Assembly: GCA_000961695.1 (NCBI GenBank)
Contig: LADW01000077.1
Span: 95,964-159,963, forward strand
Reading direction: 5' to 3'
From: Hyphomonadaceae bacterium BRH_c29
Lineage (GTDB): Bacteria; Pseudomonadota; Alphaproteobacteria; Caulobacterales; Hyphomonadaceae
Length of the DNA: 64,000 bases
Shown here one piece after another: positions 1 to 9,780 of this stretch. Each line of letters starts with the position of its first letter. Position 1 is the first letter of the stretch. The notes beneath the pieces are model-generated. The model had not been told where the DNA came from. It saw only the letters and a list, made by a program, of their open reading frames with translations, and made no database searches. A program made the position numbers and the translations under genes.

Positions 1-825
1 AATAATATCGACTGGGGCAAACAGCTCGCCGATAACTGGCCCGTTCTGGCGGGATATGGCCTCAAGGCCGTCGGCGCTTTCATCGTGCTTATTGTTGGTC
101 TGCGTGTGTCCGGATGGGTCGCGTCCATGGCGCGCAAGGAAGCGCTCAAGCGGCCGAACATTGATGCCACGCTTGGCAGCTTCTTTGCCTCCATCACACG
201 CTGGTTCCTGACGGCCGCCACGATCATCGCCGCGCTCCAGCTGTTCGGCGTTCAGGCCACCAGCTTCGTCGCCATCCTCGGCGCCATGACCCTGGCCATC
301 GGTCTGTCACTGCAAGGCGCGCTCGGCAATATCGCGTCGGGCATCATGATCATGCTGTTCCGTCCGTATGGCGTTGGCCAGTATGTCGAGCTGTCGGGTG
401 AAGGCGGCACGGTGAAGGACATCAACCTGTTCCAGACGATCCTCGCCTCCCCGGACAATGTCCAGATCATCGTACCCAACAGCCAGGCCATCTCGGGCGT
501 GATCCGCAATTATGCGGGCTACCCGACACGCCGCGTGGATCTTCTTTTCAGCGTTGACTATGGCGATGGCCTGCAGAACGCGATGGACGTCATTGAGCGG
601 GCTGTAAAATCGGACTCGCGCGTTCTGGCAGACCCGCTTCCCGTGGTGCGGGTAAGCACGCTAGGCGCCAGTTCGGTTGACATTATCGCCCGGCCCTGGG
701 TGAAAACGGAAGACTATTGGGAAGTGCGCTGGGCGTTGACCAAGACAGTGAAAGAAGCCCTCGACGCAGCCGGCATCTCCATCCCGTATCCGCACCAGGT
801 CAACATAAACCGCGAGGCCAGCTGA
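1..825 (+). CDS. MscS family mechanosensitive ion channel (5' end probably outside window; ORF track starts at 85)
   Basis: MscS-like pore/beta domain: LGAMTLAIGLSLQGALGNIASGIMIMLFRPYGVGQYVELSGEGGTV; reading frame is open upstream of 85. Confidence 0.85.
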   Translation, partial: NNIDWGKQLADNWPVLAGYGLKAVGAFIVLIVGLRVSGWVASMARKEALKRPNIDATLGSFFASITRWFLTAATIIAALQLFGVQATSFVAILGAMTLAIGLSLQGALGNIASGIMIMLFRPYGVGQYVELSGEGGTVKDINLFQTILASPDNVQIIVPNSQAISGVIRNYAGYPTRRVDLLFSVDYGDGLQNAMDVIERAVKSDSRVLADPLPVVRVSTLGASSVDIIARPWVKTEDYWEVRWALTKTVKEALDAAGISIPYPHQVNINREAS

Positions 826-866
826 TCCTTGTTGAACGCCTTCCCGGCGCATGACAGAACGCTTGC

Positions 867-1994
867 ATGACGTTTCAGATAGACACATCCGGCTGGCCTC
901 CATGGGCCCTCGCGATTGAACCCATTTTCGAGAAATGGGGCATCGTTGTCCTGTCGGCTGTGGTCATCGGGATCGTTGCGGGCCTGATGCGCCGTCTGGT
1001 CCTGTTGATCGGCCAAAGGGCGATCTCCAAGGACAAGGAGTTCGAAGGCTCGAACTGGGACCTCGCCGCTTCGGTGACCCGGATCTTTGCGCTGATCCTG
1101 CTCAGCCCCATTCCGCTCGGCTTTGCCGGGTATGACTGGGAAGTGCTGGTGGAGAAACGAGGGCCGGGCGCCGTCGGCGCGGTCGCCATCCTCGTCATCG
1201 CCGTTATCGTCGCCAACGGGGTCGCCCGTTCGCTTCGCCGGTTCGGACGCAAGGCGCATCGACGCGCAGGCGCAGACGATACGCTGTTTGCCTTTGCAGC
1301 CTCACTGTTCAAATACCTGATCTTTGCCGTCGCCATTGTCTTTGCGCTGACCCAGCTCGGCTTCCCGACGGCGTCGCTCGCCGCCCTGCTGGGCGCTGCT
1401 GGCCTCGCCATCGGCCTTGCCTTGCAGGACACGTTGAAAGCCGTTGCGGCCGGCATCATGCTCGCCATCTTCCGGCCGTTCCGGATCGGCGACTATGTCA
1501 GCGCAGCGGGGTTGGACGGTGAGGTGATCGACATCACACCCTTCCTCACGCAGGTGAAGCAGATCGACAACAAGATCGTCTCGATCACCAATGACAAGGT
1601 CTGGGCCGAACCGCTGATCAACCACACGCGCCAGACGCGCCGGCGGCTCGATCTCTATTTCGACATTTCCTACGACGACAATATGGACCTTGCGCTCGGC
1701 CTCGTGCGCGATGTGGCCAATGCCCATCCGCGTGTGCTGGCCAAGGACGAAACATGGGTCGGTGTCCATTCCCTCGCCTCTTCAAGCGTGCAGCTGCGCC
1801 TGCGCGCCTATGTGGCGACACCGGAATTTGTCGATGTTCGCGCCGGCATCACCAAGGGCGTGAAGGAAGCTTTCGATGCGAACGGGGTGACCATCCCCTT
1901 CCCGCATCAGGTCAATGTTCCGTACAAGGGAAAGGCCGACGCAACGGAAACCGGACCACTGGTGCAAACGGCCAAGCCGCCGGAAGATGACTGA
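867..1994 (+). CDS. MscS family mechanosensitive ion channel (second, tandem)
   Basis: ALLGAAGLAIGLALQDTLKAVAAGIMLAIFRPFRIGDYV; several N-terminal TM segments. Confidence 0.88.
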   Translation: MTFQIDTSGWPPWALAIEPIFEKWGIVVLSAVVIGIVAGLMRRLVLLIGQRAISKDKEFEGSNWDLAASVTRIFALILLSPIPLGFAGYDWEVLVEKRGPGAVGAVAILVIAVIVANGVARSLRRFGRKAHRRAGADDTLFAFAASLFKYLIFAVAIVFALTQLGFPTASLAALLGAAGLAIGLALQDTLKAVAAGIMLAIFRPFRIGDYVSAAGLDGEVIDITPFLTQVKQIDNKIVSITNDKVWAEPLINHTRQTRRRLDLYFDISYDDNMDLALGLVRDVANAHPRVLAKDETWVGVHSLASSSVQLRLRAYVATPEFVDVRAGITKGVKEAFDANGVTIPFPHQVNVPYKGKADATETGPLVQTAKPPEDD

Positions 1995-2364
1995 GACGTC
2001 GCCCCCCAGCGAGCCCGCGCAGCCGGTGACGCCGGAACACTCCGGTACGCCGACGCCGAAGCGCACGAAGCAAGCCCCTCAGAAGCGCTCGCTGCTGCGC
2101 CGCCTGTTCGGGATCAGCCCATGGGGCGCGCTGAAGCTGACCGGGCTCTGCATTCTTGTCGGCTTTTTCGTCATGGCCGCGAATTTCAATCCGGCCTCAC
2201 CGGACGCAAACATTCCGGCAGCGCTGGCCGCAATTGCGCGGCAGACGCTCGCAGCCGCGGGCTGGGCCGCGCGTAATTTCTGGAAGCCTGCATTGGCCGG
2301 CGCAACCATCGTGTTGCCGGTCTGGATACTTTGGCGCCTGATCAGCCTTCCGTTCCGGAAGTAG
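1988..2364 (+). CDS. hypothetical membrane protein
   Basis: ORF with two hydrophobic segments; internal ATG at 1988 chosen because it overlaps the preceding stop region. Confidence 0.5.
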
Positions 2365-2788
2365 CCGCCGCATCCGCCACCGGAGCCCACTGCTGGGTCT
2401 GGCAGAGTGGCCCGATACAGCCCTTCACTTCCAGCACGCCATCGTCCAGCCGCTTGAGCCGCGAGGCATAGGTCTTGCCTTTCTTCGGATCATAGATCGT
2501 TCCGCCGGCCCAGCCTTTGGACTTCTTCTCAAACCCCTGCAGCATGGTCAGGCCGAGGATCTTCTGGCCTTCCGCGTCAGTCACGGTTTCGGGCGTCTTG
2601 CCTCCCGGCAGACTGGCCGGGTCAATCCAGACAACCGTTCCGCATGGCGAACCGTCACCGCAGTCGGCAATCCGGACATGAGAACTTGCGCCCTCGGTCG
2701 CAAACGTGCCGAACACATCCCCCGGATCGGCACAGGCACTGCCTGCCGCGAGGGCAAACGCGACAATCGGGAAAAACGTACGTTTCAT
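2342..2788 (-). CDS. DUF2147-family secreted protein
   Basis: Signal peptide, then GDVFGTFATEG...CGTVVWIDP...WAGGTIYDPKKGKTYASRLKRLDDGVLEVKGCIG, typical of DUF2147. Confidence 0.8.
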   Translation of the reverse strand: MKRTFFPIVAFALAAGSACADPGDVFGTFATEGASSHVRIADCGDGSPCGTVVWIDPASLPGGKTPETVTDAEGQKILGLTMLQGFEKKSKGWAGGTIYDPKKGKTYASRLKRLDDGVLEVKGCIGPLCQTQQWAPVADAAATSGTEG

Positions 2789-2850
2789 GGGATGTCTCCG
2801 GCTTCAGGCGAGCTATAGTTGATACAAGAAAACACCGAGGGAGAATAGTA

Positions 2851-3753
2851 ATGGACACGTCAAAACTCATGTTCCGCGACGGCCTGATGAAGGGCGAACG
2901 CATCCTCATCACCGGTGGCGGCACCGGCCTCGGCAAGGAGATGGCTGAAGGCTTTCTGACTCTCGGCGCGGAGGTCCATATTTGCGGACGTCGCGGTGGC
3001 GTGTGCGAGGAAACCGCTGCCGAACTGATGGACAAACATGGCGGCAAGGTCGTCCCACACGCTTGTGATATCCGCGTGGGCGAAGCCATCACCGACATGA
3101 ATGACGAGATCTGGGCCAAGCACGGCCCGCTCACCGGCCTTGTGAACAATGCCGCCGGCAATTTCATCTCGCGCACGGAGGATCTCTCCATTCGCGGGTT
3201 TGACGCCATCGCAAACATCGTGTTCCGCGGCTCGTTCTACATGACGCACGACATCGGCAAGCGCTGGATCGACCAGAAGCTGAAGGGCAGCGTCTGCTCC
3301 ATCCTGACCACATGGGTGTGGAATGGCGGCCCGTTCGTGGTGCCGTCGGCCATGTCCAAGGCGGCCGTGAACACGATGACCCAGTCGCTGGCCGTCGAAT
3401 GGGGCCGCTATGGCCTGCGCTTCAATGCCATCGCACCCGGCCCCTTCCCGACCGAGGGCATGTCGAAGCGGCTCTCCCCCGATGCCGACGGTGCCGAGCG
3501 CATGGAGCGCGGCATTGCCAACCCGATGGGCCGGGTGGGAGAGATGCACGAACTGGTGAACCTTGCCGTCCTGCTGATGGGATCGGGCGCGGACTATATC
3601 AACGGCCAGACCATCGCCATTGACGGCGGCATGTACAATGCGTCCGGCGGCAATTTCAGCGCCCTGACAGCCTGGGGCGATGACCAATGGACCGCCGCCC
3701 GCGAGGCCATCGAAAGCACGAATGCAAAGGACAAGGCCAAACGAACCGTGTAG
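2851..3753 (+). CDS. SDR family oxidoreductase (2,4-dienoyl-CoA reductase-like)
   Basis: ILITGGGTGLGKEMA Rossmann motif, NNAAGNF, catalytic region; start set at internal ATG 2851. Confidence 0.85.
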   Translation: MDTSKLMFRDGLMKGERILITGGGTGLGKEMAEGFLTLGAEVHICGRRGGVCEETAAELMDKHGGKVVPHACDIRVGEAITDMNDEIWAKHGPLTGLVNNAAGNFISRTEDLSIRGFDAIANIVFRGSFYMTHDIGKRWIDQKLKGSVCSILTTWVWNGGPFVVPSAMSKAAVNTMTQSLAVEWGRYGLRFNAIAPGPFPTEGMSKRLSPDADGAERMERGIANPMGRVGEMHELVNLAVLLMGSGADYINGQTIAIDGGMYNASGGNFSALTAWGDDQWTAAREAIESTNAKDKAKRTV

Positions 3754-3786
3754 GTAGAGCGCGAGCGGGTACGGGGGAGATGCCGG

Positions 3787-4167
3787 ATGAGCCTGACGCG
3801 GATCGCCACTTTCTATGATCCCGAGGAAGCCTATTGCGCCCGCAGCTTCCTCGAATCGCATGGCTTCGAAGTTTGTCTGCTGAACGAGCATCACTTGACA
3901 GCCAATCCGGCCTTTCGGGTGGCGCTGGGCGGGTTTGGACTGGCTGTCCCCACCACTGACGCGGAGTCTGCCCGGCAGGCGCTCCGCGAGATCGAAACCG
4001 GCCCGGAGGCTTCGCCGCCTGATGCCTGCGTGTCCTGCGGCAGCACAGACCTTGTCCGCGCGCGCCGGATGAGCTGGCTGCCTCTGGCCCTGATGAGCGG
4101 GGTTCCGTTCCTACCCTTGCAACGGGCGCGCAAATGCGCTGCCTGTGGCAAGCGTGTTCAGGATTGA
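3787..4167 (+). CDS. DUF2007-type small protein with C-terminal Cys pairs
   Basis: MSLTRIATFYDPEEAYCARSFLESHGFEVCLLNEHH...CVSCGSTDLV...CAACGKR. Confidence 0.65.
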   Translation: MSLTRIATFYDPEEAYCARSFLESHGFEVCLLNEHHLTANPAFRVALGGFGLAVPTTDAESARQALREIETGPEASPPDACVSCGSTDLVRARRMSWLPLALMSGVPFLPLQRARKCAACGKRVQD

Positions 4168-4179
4168 GAAAGAATAAAG

Positions 4180-4911
4180 ATGGCCCAGGAACAGGCGCAA
4201 ACCGGTATTGAGGCGCTCGCGTCCCGGCTCGCAAAATTGCGGGCTGAACGCGACAGCCTCATCGCGGGCCTGACGGGCTCGGTCGCGTCCGGAAAGACGA
4301 CCCTGGCTGCAGCGCTCGCCGATGTGCTGGACGACACGCTGGAAGTGGAGACGGTCTCCACCGATGGCTTCCTGTTCCCGAACAGTGTGCTGGCCGAACG
4401 GGAGCTGACACTCCGCAAGGGCTTTCCGGAGACCTATGACCGGCAGGCCCTCGGCGAGGCGCTACAGTCCCTGCGGGGCGGCAAGGCCGCCTTCCCGACC
4501 TATAGCCATGTGACCTATGACGTGGACCCGGCCCTGACCCGGCTGATCCCCAAGCCGGATGTGCTGATCCTTGAAGGCCTGGGTTTCCAGCCGCTCTCTC
4601 CGCCGCCGCGCGGCATGCATGAACCAGACCTGTTGATCTATCTCGATGCCAGCGAGGAAGACCTGCTCGCCTGGTTCCTTGAGCGCTTCGTGCGCCTGTG
4701 GAATGCTGCGCGGGAAGACCCGGCGTCTTTCTACGCCAACTTCCTGCACATGTCAGAGCCGGAGCTGATGGAGTTTGCCGTATCCGTCTGGGAGCGGATA
4801 AACCTGCCAAACCTCAGAGAGAACATCGTCCCGCTGAAACAGCGAGCCGACATCGTTCTCTCCAAGACCCGCGACCATACAGTGACGATAGCAGAAGACC
4901 GGCTGGCCTGA
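4180..4911 (+). CDS. coaA: type I pantothenate kinase-like protein
   Basis: P-loop GLTGSVASGKTT, STDGFLFPNSVL, RKGFPETYD, C-terminal WERINLPNLRENIVPLKQRADIVLSK resembling CoaA. Confidence 0.7.
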   Translation: MAQEQAQTGIEALASRLAKLRAERDSLIAGLTGSVASGKTTLAAALADVLDDTLEVETVSTDGFLFPNSVLAERELTLRKGFPETYDRQALGEALQSLRGGKAAFPTYSHVTYDVDPALTRLIPKPDVLILEGLGFQPLSPPPRGMHEPDLLIYLDASEEDLLAWFLERFVRLWNAAREDPASFYANFLHMSEPELMEFAVSVWERINLPNLRENIVPLKQRADIVLSKTRDHTVTIAEDRLA

Positions 4912-4917
4912 GCGGGC

Positions 4918-5688
4918 CTATTGGCTGAATATGATGGCGTCCAGAAAGGCAAGCGTTTCCGGCGTGGTCCAGACTTTTGGTTTGTCCATCTGTCCGCCCT
5001 GAAACATGGCATAGGGAACACCACCAGGCGCAAAGATCAGCGTTGTTGGCAGACTGGTATCTTGGGCCGATTGACCGCTTGCTGCCAGCAGAGCGTCGAT
5101 CATAGGCCCCTCAGCCACATAGGGCTCCAGGTTTTCGACGCCCTTTTCCGAAAACAAAGCACGCGCCGAGTCCGGCGTGTCCTTGCGCATGAGATCCGTG
5201 TTGACCGCGAGCAGTGTGACGCCCCGTTCGGCATAGAGCGGTGCTGCCTCCCCCATATCTGGCAGTTCATGAACACATGGAGCGCACCAACTGGCCCAGA
5301 AGTTCAGGACGACCCAGCCCTCCTTTGCCGCTTCCAGCGCAGCACTCAGGTCTCCGTCGACACCCTCAGGCCAGTGCGCCCCGCTGTGAGGTTCGAACAT
5401 GGCGCCGAGCGGTACAGAGGTCATTCCATCGGGAAGCTCCAGCGGTACACGCGCGGCCATCCGCGCATTGAATTTCGCCATCGCTTCTTTGCCGGCTTCA
5501 AATATCTGCACTTCTCTGTCCAGGTAGCTCTGGTCCCGATGCTGCTCCCGAAGTTCTTCCGGCAATGCGGAGAGATCATAGAGATTGGTGTCGGGTTTGG
5601 ACGGCAGAAGTTTGGGGCCCGCGAAAACGCCGACACCAAAACCTGCGGCCAGCGCGATCACGACTGGAAGCCAGAGTTTTCCCTGCAT
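4918..5688 (-). CDS. TlpA family thiol-disulfide oxidoreductase
   Basis: N-terminal membrane anchor; VVLNFWASWCAPCVHELPDM active site. Confidence 0.88.
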   Translation of the reverse strand: MQGKLWLPVVIALAAGFGVGVFAGPKLLPSKPDTNLYDLSALPEELREQHRDQSYLDREVQIFEAGKEAMAKFNARMAARVPLELPDGMTSVPLGAMFEPHSGAHWPEGVDGDLSAALEAAKEGWVVLNFWASWCAPCVHELPDMGEAAPLYAERGVTLLAVNTDLMRKDTPDSARALFSEKGVENLEPYVAEGPMIDALLAASGQSAQDTSLPTTLIFAPGGVPYAMFQGGQMDKPKVWTTPETLAFLDAIIFSQ

Positions 5689-5694
5689 GTAATA

Positions 5695-5736
5695 TCACCC
5701 CTTTTGTTAAAATATAACACTCAACCAAAGGGGTGA
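5695..5736 (-). promoter_or_regulatory. 10-bp perfect inverted repeat overlapping Shine-Dalgarno of the TlpA gene
   Basis: + strand TCACCCCTTT (5695-5704) / AAAGGGGTGA (5727-5736); nested TGTTA-N5-TAACA at 5705-5719; ATG at 5688. Confidence 0.5.
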
Positions 5737-5760
5737 CAATATTACAATTTACCGGAGAGC

Positions 5761-6900
5761 TTAAAGACTCGGGTCGATCAGGTATTTCTCGCCTGTCGCC
5801 TTGGCATTGTAGGCATGCAGAGTTTCCAGGTCGAGCGCTTCGGCCAGCGAGATCGTCTTCGTGTAATGGCTGGCAAAGGTCGTGTTCAGCTCATCGATAA
5901 CACGCTTGTACATACGCTCGCGCACATCCGGAGCGGCCTTCTGGAGGAACGGCGTCAGCAGGTAACCGCTGAGGTTCCAGGCAAATCCCACGCCGGGCGG
6001 CACGAGGGTCGGCGACATGTCGAGCCGGCCATAAATATAGACCTGCGTTTCCTTGCCCGAACCGTAGCGGGAATATTCCGTCATCTTGCGGCTGGCGGCA
6101 GCTTCCATTGCGACAAGGAGCTGACCCGCGAGCGGGCCGCCGCCGATGGCATCAAAGCCGAGCGTCGCGCCCGTTTCCATCAGCGCCGCGATCAGGTCTT
6201 CGAAGAAGGTCGGCGAAGAGGAATTGACGATATGTTTCGCGCCAATGCCGCGCAGGATTTCGGCCTGCTCTTCCTTGCGCACAATATTGACCAGAGGCAC
6301 GCCGTCCTTGAGGCAGATCTTGTTCAGCATCTGGCCAAGGTTCGAGGCGGCTGCCGTATGCACGAGGGAGGAATGCCCCGTCGCGCGCATGGTTTCCACG
6401 AAGGACAGAGCGGTCAGTGGGTTCACATAGCAGGACGCGCCCTGCTCTGCCGTCGTGCCGTCTGGTAGCGCGATACATTGTGAGACATGCAGGGTGCGGT
6501 ATTGCTGATACATGTCCCCGCCAAGGCAGGTGACCATCTTGCCGAGCAGCGCCTGCGCCGCCGGGGAGTCGCCCGCCGCTACCACAATGCCGGCGCCTTC
6601 ATTGCCGACGCCCAGCGACTGGCCAAGACGCGCTTTCATGGCGCGAAGGCCGGCTTCAGGCACATTGGCGGTGACCGTCGGATTGTCCTTTGTGCCGCCT
6701 TGGACGGCGGTCGACATATCTGCCCCGCCGACCAGAAGGCCAAGATCTGACGGGTTGATCGGCGTTCCGGCGACCCGAACCAGCACCTGATCCGGACCGG
6801 GTGTCTTGATCGGGGCCTCAGCGAGGGACAGCTCAAGCTTGCCCTCTGGAGTCACCAGTGTGCGGATCTGCAGGCTTTTCTCGGGAAGTGCGTTTGCCAT
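5761..6900 (-). CDS. zinc-binding dehydrogenase (MDR superfamily)
   Basis: VLVRVAGTPINPSDLGLL, GNEGAGIVVAAG, nucleotide-binding region. Confidence 0.82.
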   Translation of the reverse strand: MANALPEKSLQIRTLVTPEGKLELSLAEAPIKTPGPDQVLVRVAGTPINPSDLGLLVGGADMSTAVQGGTKDNPTVTANVPEAGLRAMKARLGQSLGVGNEGAGIVVAAGDSPAAQALLGKMVTCLGGDMYQQYRTLHVSQCIALPDGTTAEQGASCYVNPLTALSFVETMRATGHSSLVHTAAASNLGQMLNKICLKDGVPLVNIVRKEEQAEILRGIGAKHIVNSSSPTFFEDLIAALMETGATLGFDAIGGGPLAGQLLVAMEAAASRKMTEYSRYGSGKETQVYIYGRLDMSPTLVPPGVGFAWNLSGYLLTPFLQKAAPDVRERMYKRVIDELNTTFASHYTKTISLAEALDLETLHAYNAKATGEKYLIDPSL

Positions 6901-6929
6901 TGGGTTTCCTTTGTTTTCTTGTTTTCTTC

Positions 6930-7904
6930 TCAGGGTCTGATGATGACCTTACCGACAACTTCGCGGTCGGTCAGCAGGCGCCAGGCTTCACGCCAGTCCT
7001 GCAGCGGGATTTCTCTGAACACGTGAGGATGAATCTTGCCGTCTTCGGCCCATTGCCGGATGGCGGCCTGATTTTCACGGCCCCGCTCCGGGAACTGCCG
7101 ACCATACTCGCCTGCCCGTACACCGACCACGGAAAAGCCCTTGATCAGCGGCATGTTCACTTTGACTTCCGGGATACGGCCCGAGGTAAATCCAACGACC
7201 AGCAGCCGCCCGTCAAAGGCGATGCAGCGCACACTCTCATCGAACACGTCACCGCCAACGGGATCGAAGATCACATCGGCGCCGCGCCCATGCGTCAGTG
7301 TTTTCACCTTGTCGCGAAAACCCTGACTTGAATTGATCGCGTAATCGGCGCCGTATTGCAGTACCTTGTCGAGCTTCGCGTCCGAGGCAGACGTCGCAAT
7401 CACCGTCGCGCCGAGCAGTTTGCCAACATCCACTGCCGCCGTACCGACGCCGCCACTCGCCCCGTGCACCAGCAGCGTTTCGCCCGGTTGCAGGTTTGCG
7501 CGGCGGACCAGTGCGACATAGGCGGTGAGGTAAGCGGCGGGAAAGGCGGCGGCTTCGGCAAAGCTGAACGGCGTGGGTTTGCGTGACAGGCCCGCCGCTG
7601 GGAGCACAGCATATTCGGCATAGGCGCCGGTCTTGTTGCCGCCGATGACTTCATCGCCAATAACCCAGTCCGTCACACCCTCGCCGACCGCCTCGACAAT
7701 GCCCGCGCATTCCATGCCGAGCGTAAATGGCAGTTCCGGCTTGAACTGGTACTTGCCCTGGCTCATCAGCATGTCCGGGAAGTTCACCCCGGCGGCTTTA
7801 ACGTGCACAAGCACCTCGCCCCTTCCCGGCTGGGGCACAGGGATGTCTTGCACCTCAAGACCGGAGAAGTCTTCGGTGACCCGGGAACAGACGAGCGCCT
7901 TCAA
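6930..7904 (-). CDS. NADPH:quinone oxidoreductase family protein
   Basis: GRGEVLVHVKAAGVNFPDMLMSQGKY, LLVHGASGGVGTAAVDVGKLLGA. Confidence 0.88.
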   Translation of the reverse strand: MKALVCSRVTEDFSGLEVQDIPVPQPGRGEVLVHVKAAGVNFPDMLMSQGKYQFKPELPFTLGMECAGIVEAVGEGVTDWVIGDEVIGGNKTGAYAEYAVLPAAGLSRKPTPFSFAEAAAFPAAYLTAYVALVRRANLQPGETLLVHGASGGVGTAAVDVGKLLGATVIATSASDAKLDKVLQYGADYAINSSQGFRDKVKTLTHGRGADVIFDPVGGDVFDESVRCIAFDGRLLVVGFTSGRIPEVKVNMPLIKGFSVVGVRAGEYGRQFPERGRENQAAIRQWAEDGKIHPHVFREIPLQDWREAWRLLTDREVVGKVIIRP

Positions 7905-7913
7905 CCAGCGCTC

Positions 7914-8948
7914 CTAAAGTTTGGCGTAGACGGCGCGGACCATGTCCGCAATTTCGAGGCAGGCCTTGCGCGAGCCCGGCGAAATCAGCGTGAAGGCCGT
8001 AAAAGCGTGCGGCAGGCTGTCATAACGCTTGTGGGTCACCGGCACACCGGCATCCTTCAGGCGCTTGGCATAGTCGTCGCCCTCATCGCACAGCGGGTCA
8101 TGCCCGGCCGTGATGACGACCGCTGGCGGCAGGCCGTCGAGATGCCCCGTCTGGCCCGGCGACAGCATCGGGTCTGCCCGGTTAAAGCCTTCCGGCAGAT
8201 ACTGGTCCATGAACCAGTTCATCGTGTCGGTGGACAGCGAGAACGTGTTGCCGAATTCCGTGCGGGAGGGGAAATCCTCCACAATGTCGACCGCCGGGTA
8301 AATCAGCAGCTGCATCACTGGCAGCGGCTTGTCCTCGCGCTGCATCTCCTGGGCGATAATGGCCGAGAAGTTTCCGCCCATGGAATCCCCGCCAACAGCA
8401 GCTGCGCCTTCCGGAGCCCCGAACTTCGCGGCATTGCGCATGCCCCATTCATAGGCGGCGATACAGTCGTCGATGCCAGCCGGGAATTTGTGCGGCGGCG
8501 CGAGGCGATAGTCGACCGACAGGACCGGGCATTTCACCTGGGCCGCCAGGATCGAGCACCAGGCATGACAGGTCTCGAGATCGCCGATCACGCCGCCGCC
8601 CATATGGAAGTACACCATCAGCGGCGCCTTGGGGTTCTGTCCGTCGGGCCGGTAGATGCGGGCCGGAATCTCGTTGCGATCAGGCCCTGGAATGGTCAGG
8701 TCTTCCGTCCGCACGCCGGGTTCGGCGGGCGCCTGGATCGCCGCCAGCGTGTCTTTGGTCACGGCCTGAACCGTTTCGGCTGGCAGGCTGGAAAGTGGCG
8801 GCGCATTGCGCCCGTTCCACATGACCAGTTGCAGCTGGGGCTCCAGCGTCCGGCCCCGGATCGTCAGCGGCTTGCCACCGGCCATTTTCACAAGGATGCC
8901 GCCCGGCAGTTTCATGATGAGCCGGGTGATGGTCTGTTGAAGGCTCAT
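7914..8948 (-). CDS. alpha/beta hydrolase, HSL family
   Basis: YFHMGGGVIGDLETC (HGGG-like oxyanion motif), VGGDSMGGN nucleophile elbow. Confidence 0.88.
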   Translation of the reverse strand: MSLQQTITRLIMKLPGGILVKMAGGKPLTIRGRTLEPQLQLVMWNGRNAPPLSSLPAETVQAVTKDTLAAIQAPAEPGVRTEDLTIPGPDRNEIPARIYRPDGQNPKAPLMVYFHMGGGVIGDLETCHAWCSILAAQVKCPVLSVDYRLAPPHKFPAGIDDCIAAYEWGMRNAAKFGAPEGAAAVGGDSMGGNFSAIIAQEMQREDKPLPVMQLLIYPAVDIVEDFPSRTEFGNTFSLSTDTMNWFMDQYLPEGFNRADPMLSPGQTGHLDGLPPAVVITAGHDPLCDEGDDYAKRLKDAGVPVTHKRYDSLPHAFTAFTLISPGSRKACLEIADMVRAVYAKL

Positions 8949-9021
8949 AGCCTCTCCCCTGTTGTGTTTCTTCGGGAAAGCTTAGACCTGCCTTCCCTCG
9001 CTCGCCAAGGGGGCAACAAGC

Positions 9022-9645
9022 TTACTTCGCGGCAAGCTCGCGCACGCCTGCCATCACCATCCGGGAGGCAAACGCGGTCGCACCCTCCACATCTACAGGC
9101 CGGCGCATCAGCATGATTTCGCCCATCTCGCGGGCGATGCCGATGGCGGCGGCGGTCAGATAGTCGATGTCGAGATTGGACGAGGTGTCGGCAGACAGGA
9201 TGCGTTCGAGGTCCGTCCGGATTTCGGCGGCGACAGCGGACATTTCCGGCGTGTCCACGCGCACACCGATCAGGGCGAGGTGCGAAGATCCCCCTTCAAT
9301 CGCCTGCAGGTTTTCCTCGGCAATGAAGCTGAAATAGGCGCGATAGGCATCGTTCATGTAATCCTGCGCAGTGCGGGCGCGGGCGCGTACGTCTTTCAAC
9401 AGGAACCGGAAACGATAGGTGGAATCCTCGGCAATGGCCTCGAACACCTCCTCCTTGGATTTGAAGTAATTGTAGAACGTGCCTGCGGCGAGGTCCGTCT
9501 CGCGGATGATATCGCGCACGGTGGTTGCCTCGAAGCCAATCCGGGCGAACACGCGCCGGCCCGCATCGAGGATCGCCCGTCGGTTCGCCGCCTTGGAGCG
9601 CGCACGCTTGCCGGTTTCCGTCGCACCTGTGAGATCAACTGTCAT
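9022..9645 (-). CDS. TetR/AcrR family transcriptional regulator
   Basis: N-terminal HTH RRAILDAGRRVFARIGFEATTVRDIIRETDLAAGTFYNYFKSKEEVF. Confidence 0.9.
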   Translation of the reverse strand: MTVDLTGATETGKRARSKAANRRAILDAGRRVFARIGFEATTVRDIIRETDLAAGTFYNYFKSKEEVFEAIAEDSTYRFRFLLKDVRARARTAQDYMNDAYRAYFSFIAEENLQAIEGGSSHLALIGVRVDTPEMSAVAAEIRTDLERILSADTSSNLDIDYLTAAAIGIAREMGEIMLMRRPVDVEGATAFASRMVMAGVRELAAK

Positions 9646-9780
9646 GAAATACCGTCCTACCTGGCAGTATCGTGGCCGAAGGCGTCATGATGTGTCAACT
9701 TTCTTCGCGTGCAGAGCTGCAATGCGTTTCGGCTGAAATTTCAGGGAATTGGCGAGGCGGAAGTCTTCGGGACCGCTCCG

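Noticed and set aside
7803-9116. 437-aa ORF antisense to the alpha/beta hydrolase
   Set aside because: Shadow ORF covering the HSL hydrolase with clear catalytic motifs.
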